Assembly: GCA_963457665.1 (NCBI GenBank)
Contig: OY735207.1
Coordinates: 42,676,007 to 42,740,006 of the forward strand
Length of the DNA stretch: 64,000 bases
Direction: 5' to 3'
Source: Thysanoteuthis rhombus
Taxonomy: Eukaryota > Mollusca > Cephalopoda > Oegopsida > Thysanoteuthidae
Below the pieces are notes generated by a model. The model saw only the letters and a program-made list of their open reading frames with translations. It was not told the DNA's origin and did not search any database. A program made the position numbers and the translations under genes. Each line of letters begins with the position of its first letter. Position 1 is the stretch's first letter. Positions 46,813-58,214 of the stretch are shown one piece after another.

Positions 46813-48136
46813 TGTGAGTCTTATTTCCACTATCGATGAGAAGAACTTTTCCATGAAATATTTTCGTGAGCTGAATTCGCAGAGATTTTAGCTCCTAGCC
46901 ATTTTTTTTGTGAAAATAGGAATGCCCTCCAAATATATCTATGTATATTGATGAGCCAAGCCCCTGCGACATGTGGCAAGAATGACAGCCTCAGTCTCGT
47001 AACAACTGTTCATTTCAGGTTCACAGGTATTTAGGCAGGTAAGCCATTTTTTGATGTGTTGGATCTTGCAGTTATGAGAAAGAAGAAAGATCTGAATGAC
47101 TTTGATAAAAGCTAAAAAGTTATGGCCTTTCGGAACAGCTGGACATGGAGGATGTTCACGTTCAGTCGAAATGATCACCTATCGGCAGAGTCCGAAGTGG
47201 CAAGAATCACCAACCGTCGACAAGAAAGGCTCCCAGCACAAATTTTAGATCACCTGAGATGAACCAAATAACAGTACATCGATACGCGATACGTATAGCG
47301 ATGCATAAGTAGAGGCTAGTCAGATTAAACACGCTAACCAATGCTGATCGCCGAAAGAGTAATCAATCAGCTCACGAGCGTCCGAACTAAACCTTGTATC
47401 AATGAAAGAAGATCTCCTTTCTAGCAATGACCCCAAGTAAGCACTTGCGAGCGCTACAAATCTTGAATGGAATTCTTCTAATATGGGATATATTGTTCTC
47501 ATTCATCTAATTGTCCAACCCGATCTCATTCCAAGTGAATTTCAGAAATCTTTCCCGTTAAGTCTTCCTTTTCAAGTGAGCTGACGAAGAGAGTGAATAC
47601 AAAAGACACCTGTGAAATTTCGGATGATACACCGACTGTAATGTAGTGATACAAACAAGAGAAAGGAAAGAACTAGTCTGAATGAATACACGTATAATGC
47701 ACTTAATAGCATTGAGTAATGTCATTGGTTAAAAGCTATTGTAAGAAGGAAATATAAAATATTTTGTGTCTGAAATGTTAATAAAGTATAGAAATGATCA
47801 CCGATTAAAACGCAACCAACAAATAGCTCAGTCTAATTATCTCTGTGATCGTATGTAAACTGAAAACTTTAGCCTGTGGGAAAATTGCATTGGCTAAGCT
47901 ACAGGTGTCTTTCTGTGTTTATTTTTCTTGTATCCAAAAAAAACAAACAAAAAAATACGGGTGTTGGCGGTATCTTTCAGAATTGCACCCAGTACAGGTA
48001 GCGGTGGTAGCTGGTGTCGGGCTTCAGTATTGTGACTTTTTAATGAGTCTCATATGACAATGCGACTCACATAGACACAAGCACTCATACAAACGCATAC
48101 AAACATGTTCAAACACAAACACACAGGCAAAATTAC
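46813..48136. other. no gene recognised
   Basis: No recognised feature. Confidence 0.5.
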
Positions 48137-48308
48137 ACACACACACACACACACACACACAAATATCGGCGTAGGCTACTATTCGGGTTATCTGCATGAG
48201 AAGGAAAAAGAAAACTTTTCTGTGTAGTAACGAAGATAGAAGAATTTTGGGGACATTTGCAACCATACTCATACCAGTTCATAACACACATACACATACA
48301 CAGATACA

Positions 48309-48354
<46 letters not shown>
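48137..48354. repeat. (CA)n and (TA)n microsatellites
   Basis: (CA)n at 48137-48163 and (TA)n at 48311-48354, with unique sequence between. Confidence 0.9.
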
Positions 48355-48359
<5 letters not shown>

Positions 48360-48675
48360 ATTGTGTCATTCACAAACAGCTGTTTCGTTGTATTACAACT
48401 CTTCAGTGTGGCTATAGACTATCCATCATCCCATCCAGTACCATGAGGTAAGATTGAAACCTTCGGTTCAGAGGCTGGCATTTTACCTCTGCCCTACGCA
48501 GAACTGGATAGTCGGTGAGGTTGAATTTAAGCGATATATCTATTTACACAAAAATCCTAATCCACAGATATTGCTCTATTCCAAAGCTGGAAGAGCATTG
48601 CATAAGCTTATAAAGAACGAGTTACCTTACTTAGAGAGTGCTCAACCCTGAAAATAGGGAGCGTTATACATATAT
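48355..48675 (-). repeat. unclassified ~320-bp interspersed repeat, copy 2 (minus orientation)
   Basis: Runs from ATTGTGTCATTCACAAACAGC directly after (TA)n to GGGAGCGTTATACATATATA. It is the reverse complement of the repeat at 35348-35640, with the same internal GTAAGATTGAAACCTTC and CCTACGCAGAACTGGA segments. It is the longest copy and probably near complete. Confidence 0.88.
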
Positions 48676-48721
48676 AATTATATTTCGCCAAAAGTTTGTC
48701 TGTCTGTCTGTATGTATGTAT

Positions 48722-48900
48722 GTAATCCCGTACCACAAAACTACACGACGATATAAATCCATGAAAATTTCTGTGGGTACTGATTTGATCCCCGTGAAGC
48801 GTTTTTAGCAAATTGTTTTGTTTTTTTTTGTTTTTTTCAAACCATCCCCCAAAATATATTTTTAGGGGTTTCAAATCAGGAGTGGGGTGGTCTATTCATA
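48722..48900 (+). repeat. interspersed repeat Y, copy 2
   Basis: CGTACCACAAAACTACACGAC...TCCATGAAAATTTCTGTGGG...GATCCCCGTGAAGCG, followed by TTTTTAGGGGTTTC, as in 40375-40520. A short (GTCT)/(GTAT) tract precedes it at 48697-48722. Confidence 0.5.
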
Positions 48901-49199
48901 TGATTTTTCATTGATGATAAAAATACTTTTTGATGACTCTATAAAAGAACATTTTTATCGTCTTTTTTCAAATCGATTTCTCGAGATAAAAATGTGATAT
49001 ATATTGTATTTTTCATTCAGCAAGAAGCAAAAGTAGTTTTTGAATATTGAACGTATTCATTTATCTATTTATTTGTTCGAAATGGATTTATTTGCGTAAA
49101 TGGATACCTTAAATAGTGATGTTTTGATTAGTGCATATTTTGATATAGTTCAGTCAAAGCGTATTTCTCTGAAACAAGAAATTCAGTGATCAGAGGCTA

Positions 49200-49640
49200 T
49201 GTTGATCACACGGAGGGAACTCTTATTTTTCACTTTAGGTGTCAAAATCGGGGGAAGATTTTGTTTCGCACGTTTAGTGGTCCCCACTTGGAGGTAATTA
49301 TCCCACTCCTTGCGTTCAAGGGTCAAATATCTTAGGGGTATTTTTCCCACTTTTAGGGGTCGAAATTTAAAAGAATTTTTTTTTTTTAAATTTTGAGTGA
49401 TCAAAATGGGAGGAAGATTTTATATTCATTTTTAGAGGTCAAAATTGAGAGGAAGATTCTTCCCCCCACTTTTAGGAATTAAAAACAAAGAGAATTTCTA
49501 TTTACTTTTAGAGTTCAAAATTGAGGGGTAATCTCTCTTATTCTAACCGGTCGAAATCGTTTTTGTTTTCACTGTTAATGATTGAAATCGAAAGGTCTAC
49601 TTTTCTCTCTTTTATTGGTCAAAATCGAGTGGGGGGTGAA
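49200..49640 (+). repeat. degenerate minisatellite, ~50-60-bp unit
   Basis: Repeats of CACTTTTAGGGGTCAAAATTGAGAGGAAGATTTT-type sequence (shown here only as a pattern: CACTTTTAG, GGTCAAAAT, GAGGAAGAT) recur about seven times. They may continue the TTTTTAGGGGT start seen in repeat Y. Confidence 0.65.
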
Positions 49641-50050
49641 CCCACCAATCTTTTCAACATTACCCCTTCCTCTTTTGAACATCAATCCTGAACGCCCTTT
49701 GTTTTTTTCTATTTGCTTAATTTTTTCAACAATAGCCTTCTTTTTTTAACTTCGTCCCCTTTTTAACAACATTACGCCCCTCATCTTTAACACAATAACT
49801 TTTCAAACATCTGAACCATTTTTAACATCAGTCCCCTTTATTTTTTACATAACCACCTTATTTTGGAGATGTTCCCTACTTTTTTTCTAACATTAACGCC
49901 AGTCTATAGCTTTGACCCCCATCCTTTTAAAGATATTAGACCTTTTTTACATTGGTCCCCTCTTTTTACATTAGCCCGACCTTTTTTCATATTCGCCGAA
50001 GATCTTTTTTTTTTTTTATATCAGAAACCCTACTTTTTCAACATTTTAAA
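49641..50050 (+). repeat. degenerate minisatellite, ~25-35-bp unit
   Basis: About a dozen repeats of TTTTTAACATTAGCCCCCTT-like sequence (CTTTTTTAAC, ACATTACCCC, ACATCAGTCCCC). Confidence 0.65.
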
Positions 50051-50459
50051 CAATGTAAGAAGGGGTATAAAATCGATTTTATATACTTTAACTTATATAA
50101 ATATTTACATATGTACATATAGATTTAAAACTACCATCTATAGCTAATAATCTCTAGGATTTCTATTCATAAGAGTGTTGTTATTGAAAATCCAATTTCA
50201 GTTCCATACTGAGAAGATAGTTAATGACTCACGAATTGTGTACTAGGAGTTAAATTTGCACCCGGCAGCCTGCATATATTTCTTTTTACAATTTAATCTA
50301 AAACCAAGGGTGTTCAGGTACTTATACAAACTGGCTATTGATGATTTTATGAATTCATAACTAACTACAGAGAGCTTTTTTTAACGTTTAAAATTAATAT
50401 CTTTGAACTGACTACCATTAACACGACAGTAAGGATGGAAAATATAACAGGCCAATCAC
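50051..50459. other. no gene recognised
   Basis: No recognised feature. Confidence 0.5.
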
Positions 50460-50790
50460 TAGTCTTTTTCTCTCCATATGGTAGGGACCAAAATAAGAGC
50501 ACGTGTTGAGAGAATTACTACCCCAGAAGAGAAATAAGACTTACTGGCCTTTTCTGTTACACCTAACAATCTGTTTCTCTTATTCAAAGAGACCAAAATC
50601 CCAAACGTATTAGAATATATTAAACATACAGGACTGATAACTGTTGGAAGTGGCCCACAAACTCGTTTGTTTCTCTCATTCAAAGAGACAAAAAATCTAT
50701 GAGAAAACATTTGAATACATGATACGTACAAGACTGATTAAAAGAAGCTGAAAGGGTCATAACGATTTGCTTCTCTTATTCTGAATGAAC
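50460..50790 (+). repeat. degenerate ~96-bp tandem repeat with internal dyad
   Basis: Units starting TTTCTCTYATTCAAAGAGACA near 50572, 50669 and 50770 (last diverged), plus an earlier diverged unit from about 50465. The first 20 bases contain the dyad TCTCT...AGAGA. ACATACAGGACTGATAA closes the unit. Confidence 0.65.
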
Positions 50791-51243
50791 GAAGCGTTAC
50801 AGTATTTGCAACTTGGATGATGGACTTGGATGATCATCGTTTCATACTCCTATTCTCTCACACATAACCGTTCATGGATTCATCAATAGACAGCAGACGT
50901 GGTTATTTTCCTTCACGCAACTATAATCAACCTATGTACTATTTTATATCAAGTTTCCTTAACGACTTATGAATTTTGGCCCGGACGAGAACAGGTCACG
51001 AAATCTTGCAGTAAACAGAGACAGCTCTCCCTGGTACGTTTGCCAGTTCATTAAACATGAATAAACAAACACAGGTGGTTGAGTTTCCAAAGTAATTTCT
51101 TAGGCACTTTTCCTTTTTCATTATATTGTTTATCTTCATAAACGTATTCTGAAACCCATTAACTCGAAATAGTCCTGAATAAACAACATATCACATAGGC
51201 GGCCATCGGAGTCAGCTTGCATTGTCTACGCAAGTATCAAAAG

Positions 51244-51246
<3 letters not shown>
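50791..51246. other. no gene recognised
   Basis: No recognised feature. Confidence 0.5.

Positions 51247-51312
<66 letters not shown>
51247..51312. repeat. (TA)n microsatellite
   Basis: Uninterrupted TA array. Confidence 0.97.
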
Positions 51313-51313
<1 letters not shown>

Positions 51314-51519
51314 TTGGTTGGCTGTCCGTAAAATCGGACTTCTCCGCTTTTTTGCTGATAGAAATAACTCTTATCCACTATTTTAAATTGAGGACTTTTC
51401 CCAGTGAACTAATTCAGAGTTTATATTTTTAAAACATCTCAATCAACATATATACGTAATTTTTTTCCGACTGGAATCAACGCATAGACTACATGAAAAA
51501 ACAAACAAAGTACACACGT

Positions 51520-51880
51520 CGTATAAAAATGATCAGCAAGTTAATTTTACTGGCTGCAGTTAGTGGGTTTGATCCCTCATTTAATCTCCTACTATTGATG
51601 GTCTGATACAAAACTGCTTTGTTACTAAATGACATGGGAGAAAAATTATGGCGCACATCTTACTGCAATAATAAGCAAGCAAATTCTGATGGCCATCATT
51701 CCTCATTGGATCTCCGATTATTGATTGTCTGATATCAAACTGTCCCCTTGATAAACAATGAGGGAAAAAAACACAGATCTTGACGCACACTGTTTCGCAA
51801 TTATCAGCAAGCCAATCTTTCTCGTCGTGTTTATGGGTTCGACCTTCATTGGATCATATGGTATTGATAGGTAGATATAC
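51520..51880 (+). repeat. tandem tRNA-like units, ~125-130 bp
   Basis: Three units with ATCAGCAAGTTAATTTTACTG, GGCGCACATCTTACTGCAAT / AATAAGCAAGCAAATTC and GACGCACACTGTTTCGCAAT / TATCAGCAAGCCAATC, at about 51527, 51651 and 51781. B-box-like GGGTTTGATCCCT and GGGTTCGACCTT follow in units 1 and 3. Related in style to the 10.6 kb array. Confidence 0.6.
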
Positions 51881-51993
51881 TTATATAATGAACCATGTCA
51901 TTTGTTTTTCTGTCTGATGCACTGGGCTCTTCCACTCAGGAGTAATGATTTCGCTGATAAAAATACTTATTATTAAAATAACGCATTCATGAT

Positions 51994-52047
<54 letters not shown>
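51994..52047. repeat. compound (TA)n-(TG)n microsatellite
   Basis: TA then TG. Confidence 0.95.
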
Positions 52048-52050
<3 letters not shown>

Positions 52051-52486
52051 ATGCATTGCACGCAGCGCTTTTTTCACCTTTTATAGTTCGCTTAGCGCCA
52101 ATTTCATTCTGTAAACAATCTGTTAAGTCCCGCTTCGGGATCACTATCAGCTGCCGCTTCAAGTTTTTCAGAAGTTGCAGGGAGCCTAATTGATTGTTAG
52201 GCCTTGATGTAACTCGGAAAACTATACGAGGGGATCTTACTGCGTGGGCCGGAATTGGTCATACTGTTTCTCCGTCGGCTGTGAGACGTCATAGATTGAA
52301 ATCGTATTGTGCTATGGTCTCATTCAGAGTGATGCATTCTTAACGTTTCATGCAGTTCTTTTTTTGCAAAACATGGCATTGCTCAAGTTTGTCGGTCCCA
52401 TACAATCCAAGTTGGCCGAAGGAGTTTGCCACCCATTCAAAAGAGTAACCCAACAGTATGGCTGAGTGTGTGTGTGAGAGAGTTTA
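52048..52486. other. no gene recognised
   Basis: No recognised feature. Confidence 0.5.
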
Positions 52487-52487
52487 T

Positions 52488-52533
<46 letters not shown>
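52487..52533. repeat. compound (CA)n-(TA)n microsatellite
   Basis: Short CA then TA. Confidence 0.95.
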
Positions 52534-52535
<2 letters not shown>

Positions 52536-53271
52536 TTATTGTATAAGCTATGAAAATATGAGTAAAATTCAAAGAGACCTAAAATTTCCCTAACGTTGTG
52601 CAAAAATGGCACTGAGCACTTTTGCGTCAGCGTAATATTTCTGATGGAGCAGAAACAGAAGAAATAGACAAGGAAAATGAATGACAGCGAACAAATCTAG
52701 AATAATTAGTCGTGCGTCTCAAAGTCCCGTTCAGCCTGACTTCCAGACTTGAATCCAGCTCAATTCGAAAGGGTGCGATCAACTCCTCCTTGAAGAGTTC
52801 AACTTACATTGCGCTGACCCCAATCCTTGATTGCTGTGTGCAGATTATAACACCAAACTGTCTGTTGCCACGCACGGTCACGTTATCTCTCACTGATCCA
52901 ACCTTCATTGTAAAAGAAACATTTAAAACGAAGTTGATCGCCCTGCCGCTTAAGTGAGAACGAATTAGTCATGTCTGCCTCGGCTTCAGTCAGTTTTCAC
53001 TAAATATAACATCACTGAGCTCCATTATGTTGTAAACAGCACTATGATACAACGGAGCCTGGCTTTACTTGTCTATGGTCAATGTATTTCTTTTTCTCTT
53101 CTTTTTCTTTTCAATTCTATATACAGGGATTTCTCAGACATATATACACACTTCAATTACTCATCTGAAAATGATGGCTTACATAAAGTTCTGAATTAGA
53201 TTTCCAAAGTTATAAAAAGTCAGAGACAGAGAGGGAGAGAGGGAGGGGGAAAGAGACTGTGTTAAACTAAG
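52534..53271. other. no gene recognised
   Basis: Purine-rich stretch at 53220-53255. No recognised gene. Confidence 0.5.

Positions 53272-53347
<76 letters not shown>
53272..53347. repeat. compound (CA)n-(TA)n microsatellite
   Basis: CA then TA. Confidence 0.97.
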
Positions 53348-53351
<4 letters not shown>

Positions 53352-53799
53352 AAAACTTCGATATCACAGGTACAATTTCTCCAAACACATAGGTTAAATT
53401 TCAATCTAATGGTTACATATAAAGTGACGCTGTGAATGCTATGTATCATGTTATAGTATGTATAAGATATCAATAAAATGTGATTGTATGACAAAATTCC
53501 CATAGTGCTATGTCAACAGATATTGTGAATATAATATCGACCGCTCAGAAAGCTGATAATATTATACGATCAGTGTGATTCTGGTAGACAACTTCATATG
53601 CAAAGTATTACCTTCATAGTCGTATCCAATGGGTATGAAATATTCATTTTGATCTCACTCACGAAATATTTTATAATTGCCCACCCTTGTTTAGTATTAG
53701 TTTTGGTATGAGAAGATAAAGGACATTCACAGGGCTATGAAGAAATAGAAACCACGCTAGTTACATAATCACCAAAAGGAAGAACTTGATAATTTAACT
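53348..53799. other. no gene recognised
   Basis: No recognised feature. Confidence 0.5.
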
Positions 53800-54000
53800 T
53801 CCGAAATTTGCAACTATCGACCAACAATTTGCTTGATCAAGTTTTGGCTCTCAATCTCTGCATGTTGCGCATTGAGAATCAAGCAGGAAAAGATTGTCTG
53901 TGTCGGATAATTAATGCAAGTCTTACTTACAGAATATGGCTATCATATGTAAAATGAAAATACATAGCTTATGATTGCACTCTAGAAATGCATCGTGTCG
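53800..54000 (+). repeat. second locus of the ~120-bp satellite family
   Basis: GGCTCTCAATCTCTGCATG, TGCGCATTGAGAATCAAGCAGG, ACAGAATATGGCTATCATATG and AGAAATGCATCG occur in the same order as at 41880-42100. Confidence 0.65.
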
Positions 54001-55035
54001 GACAATCTAAAATTAGTAAGTATCTTGTGCCTTACTACGTGACTGACAGAGTTGCGTATTTTCCGACGATAACAGAAGTCGATGTTCGAACCCAACTGAG
54101 AGCCGGGTTTATCAACTGCTGATGTTTCTTGGCGACCGAGCCGTCACCATATGGAAGATTGACGTAACACTCATCACCCATCCCTACTCACATCCAACCA
54201 TGTGTAGTACCACGCTAGGCTGAGTAAATATCAATAAATGCTAACTCCAATGCAATTAAATTAATGATTCTCAATCTTGAGCAAAGCAACATAATGTTAG
54301 CTAATTAGAATCAGTTGTTTCCTGCGATCGACTGATAAGTCGAACTTTTCAAAGAGATCACACATTCTATAAAAACAGGCCAATAATATTGCTTTTGAAC
54401 TGCTTTGAACAGTTAAAACGGTGTTTTTTTTTCAATAGTTTTTGGCCACGCTCTCTATTCATTAAATTTCCAAATGTCATTCTCCTCAAAGTAACATGTC
54501 TGGCTCAAAACGTTCATTCTAAATAATATGCATATATTGTTAAAAATCTTCTATTTCCCAATATTAGCACATGCACATTTACATACGCATTTACTAGGAT
54601 TATCTTTTTTTGAATGAAAATTAATTCAGAAGTGCCAAAAGATCCTTAAACCAACAGATTGAATCTGATGATTTATGGCCCTGATTCGCCACCCTGACAA
54701 CCTACAATTCCTCTCTAAAAAGGTCGTGGAAATTCCCTCTAGTAAGAAAAAACGTTCAGTTAAAACGTATCACAACCATCAGTTTCCTGTTGCATAAAAA
54801 CTTTTCAAGTGAAACATTTCAACTAATAAGATTCATCGATTTTTTTTCGAAAACAGAACGCCCAATAAACTACCTAACTTTCTGTTCACCTCTCTTCCTT
54901 TATGACCTTGTTTTAGACTACCGAACTTTTTGTTCGCCCTTTCCCACTTCTACACTCTTATTAAGTGAACTAGTGTTATTTCTTAGAGCGTAACATTCGA
55001 GTGCAGCGAGGAACGAAAAAACTTCCAGGATAATA
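54001..55035. other. no gene recognised; weak tRNA-like trace
   Basis: A B-box-like GATGTTCGAACCC at about 54080 could mark a decayed tRNA-like repeat. No A-box or other support. Rest unassigned. Confidence 0.4.
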
Positions 55036-55260
55036 TTATAGACGTATTTTATCATTACAAAATATACCTCCATGAAGTCGTCATTCAAACACTTGGTGAA
55101 ATTTAATTATATTTGATTATATTTATGTGTAATTAAATTACATTTAACTTAATTACAGTTTTATGTAATTTGATTACATTTAATCTAATTATGTTTAATG
55201 TATTTTGCCATTACCAAATATTCCTCCATAGAAACGTCAGTTAAATCTTGCACACTTGTA
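55036..55260 (+). repeat. partial tandem duplication around an AT-rich minisatellite
   Basis: GTATTTTATCATTACAAAATATACCTCCAT (55039-55068) and GTATTTTGCCATTACCAAATATTCCTCCAT (55200-55229) are ~160 bp apart. Between them are repeated TTTAATTA/TTTGATTACA-type ~12-20-bp units. Confidence 0.65.
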
Positions 55261-55371
55261 AAATGGGCAACAATTATGCAGTATGAAAAGTAACCACACT
55301 CTTTCTCAATGTCCTCGTTCTCTTCTCTCTCTCTTTCCCCCTTTCTCTCCCTCTTCCTTCCCCTCTCCCTT

Positions 55372-55375
<4 letters not shown>

Positions 55376-55450
<75 letters not shown>

Positions 55451-55452
55451 CA
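55376..55452. repeat. compound (CT)n-(TA)n-(TG)n microsatellite
   Basis: CT block, TA block, short TG block. Confidence 0.97.
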
Positions 55453-56719
55453 AAAATACATGAAATATACCCCACGATTTTCCAAAGTGGAGGGTAGAAT
55501 AAAGTACTACAGTACACAGGATTCCTTTGTTAGTCGGTAAGAGCTACCAGATTTGAACTGAAGAACGCCAGTCGTTTCAGATTGGATGATTTAGAACGTT
55601 GTCCCGACTCTCCAGTTGAAGTTGACGTTCCGTACCAAAAGGTTTGATATTGTCGTTTGATGAGTTGATTAAACTCTCGCATAACTGAACTAACGTTAAA
55701 TTTCTGGGTTCATGAACATCGACCGGGGAGTTGTGAATGGAAGAATTTACGATGGAGCTGTATTTTCAGTCCTACACTGTGACAGTAAACCAACAAAATT
55801 TCCTGGTATCATCATCTACTGCTTGGGCAATCAGGCTTAGTGGACATGATACTTCTATCCACGAACCATGCCTTACCCTGACCAAGCACATAGGTATCCG
55901 AGCAGACTGGGCTTGTGAATCTGATCTCGAGTGTTGTGGAAAGGGAGTTGTGTTTGTATTAGTATTTAAAAACGTGTATCTATGCCTTTCAATGATTTTC
56001 TGTGAAGTTCGGGCCGTGACATGTTTTGTTGGTTTGGGTGTTGTGAACCTTATCTGTACGAGTGCTTTTTATGAGTGTTAGAGATGGTTTGGCCAGGGGT
56101 CATCTTTGATTGCCAGTCGAGGGTGTGTTTGTATTTGGTGCATGTTACATCACTCGTGTGTGGATGGTTCTGGATGCGGGTGTTGTGGCTGGAGAATCTC
56201 ATCTGACAGTCCGTTGTTAGATTTGGTGTCAAAATACATCTTCGTTTTTTTTTTTGTGTGTGTGTGTGTGGGCGCTTCTAATTGTGTATTTTTGTGGTAC
56301 AGAGTAGATGATGTGTTTTGATCCGGCCCTTGAATCAGTCAACGAGGGGATTGAGAACCTAATTCAGAAGCCTCATCGAATCATACATGAATTCACTCAT
56401 ACATGTAGTGACTGTCAACTCGATAATGAGCAAGACCATCCCTTGCTTTGCATTCCTTTTTGTACCACACCTTAAGAAAGTTGATTTAAAAAAATTATGA
56501 TTTTATTCATTTAAAAAATATTCTACAGATAAGGTTTCTTCCTCGCGTGGGCCTTGAGATGGCTTTTAGGGCTTAAGCTGATTTACTGGTTCCATGGCAA
56601 ATCATACAAGATACACCATAGCCCCTCCTTGGACATCTGTAGTATAACCGACTCGTGCTGTGTCAATATGCCTGCTTACACCTGACTGCGACTAGCTGTC
56701 TTTATTACACATTTGGAAT
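55453..56719. other. no gene recognised
   Basis: The 114-aa open frame at 55737-56081 has no family I recognise. A B-box-like AGTTCAAATCTGG (minus, near 55550) is insufficient for a SINE call. The last part may be the 3' UTR of the LINE that follows. Confidence 0.45.
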
Positions 56720-57590
56720 GATAACGGGTCTCTCTGATCATCTTGTATGTGATTTCAAATGGCTAGCCAGGCCAGCTTTAGACAGCAGAACACGTCTGCA
56801 AGGTGTGTTTATCAGCCTTCCTCCTTGAGCCCAAGGAAGTTTTTCACTTTCTGTCTTACGAGCTGCACGAAGCAACTTTGCATGACAGAAGCTTTCAGCC
56901 TTGAGTTCAACTCTTCAATCAAAGATCCGTTCCCTCCTGGCTGCGAGATCTTTTGCTTTGCCCTTTCTATTTCCAATACAAATCTTCATTACCTCCAGAT
57001 ACCTTTTCCTTTGCTTGATTTTATGACCGACCAGTTCTCCGTAGAATACTTGCAGTCATTCATTTGTGATGCATGACCCATTCACCTCAGTCTACTTTTA
57101 ATGAGACGTGTCTCAATGCTCAAACTCCGTGACCACTCAAGCAACTACCTATCCTGAGTCATACTCAACAATACAACTAACACGAGTCTCAGACTATTCT
57201 GGTGGAAACATTCGAGCAGTCTCACATGCCTTTGATGGGTTGTCCAGGTTTCACAGACACTGAGAAGTGTTGTAAAGACACAGGCCTCAAATATCTTCAA
57301 CTTGGTGCTTAAATCGACGAGACCAAACTCGAGCCTTTAGCCTCCCAAAAGCCATCCTAGCTCTCCCTCTCTCAACACTTCGCCAAATCTCCCCGTCCAT
57401 TTTCTCCAAATCGGGGAAGAGTACTATCAAGGTGAATAAACTTATCTACACCAGGCAGTTTCATTTCGCGTACAAGAATGGGTGGTTGGTAATTGGTATT
57501 CTTGGGAGTAGGGGTAAACATCACCGTACTTTTAGATGAACTAATTATGAGACCCATTACAGTGTAGGCCTCTGTCCATGATTTCTTGAA
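56720..57590 (-). mobile_element. LINE fragment, third family (RT C-terminal half and zinc finger)
   Basis: The minus strand reads MGLIISSSKSTVMFTPTPK, then LPGVDKFIHLDSTLPRFGE, the thumb-adjacent region of a non-LTR reverse transcriptase (compare S-K-T-E-V-M and V-D-K-F-x-Y-L-G-S). Farther downstream, a decayed G-x-W-x-G-H-V-x-R-M-like region leads to CRRVLLSKAGLASHLKSH, which looks like a C-terminal zinc finger. Frameshifts and stops throughout, and the RT catalytic core is absent. The clade is not RTE and is unassigned (Jockey/I-like group possible). Confidence 0.75.
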
Positions 57591-57745
57591 TACCTATCTC
57601 CGGATGTGTATGTACTTATATACAAACGAATGGTGGATGACAGATAAATGCAGAAAGATAAATGCACCAGTATGAAAAGCTCTTTACTTATTTGGGTCAG
57701 ACCATTTGTCCTTTCATCTATTGAACAATCAGGCTGTTATAATCA

Positions 57746-57846
57746 CATACACACACACACACACACACATATATACACACACATATGTATATATATATAT
57801 ATACATATATAGAGACATATATACATATATATATATAAACATACAT

Positions 57847-57877
<31 letters not shown>

Positions 57878-57938
57878 CGTATACATGTATATATACACAC
57901 ACATATAGAGACATACATATATACATACATACATATAT

Positions 57939-57985
<47 letters not shown>
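57746..57985. repeat. compound CA/TA microsatellite cluster
   Basis: Alternating CA and TA blocks, ending in a long TA block at 57949-57985. Open frames on both strands are artefacts. Confidence 0.97.
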
Positions 57986-57988
<3 letters not shown>

Positions 57989-58131
57989 GTTCATATCATT
58001 TCAGCTTGTGATGGAATGCATCTCGGTCTATTCTGTAGATTTAATTTTCTTCCTGTCTAGGTCTGAACTTTCTCTCACTTTATTTCTCTTATCAAGATAT
58101 CTTGAATACTTTCTCTACACACGAACTCCAG

Positions 58132-58133
<2 letters not shown>

Positions 58134-58168
<35 letters not shown>

Positions 58169-58214
58169 ACGAGCACATTCACCTATTCACATGCACACAA
58201 ACACACACACACAC
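58134..58214. repeat. (CA)n microsatellite, interrupted
   Basis: CA repeats with several interruptions. Confidence 0.95.

Noticed and set aside
55737-56081. 114-aa plus-strand frame as a host gene
   Set aside because: No recognised domain, no upstream or downstream exon signals that I can support, and no coding pattern distinct from the surroundings.
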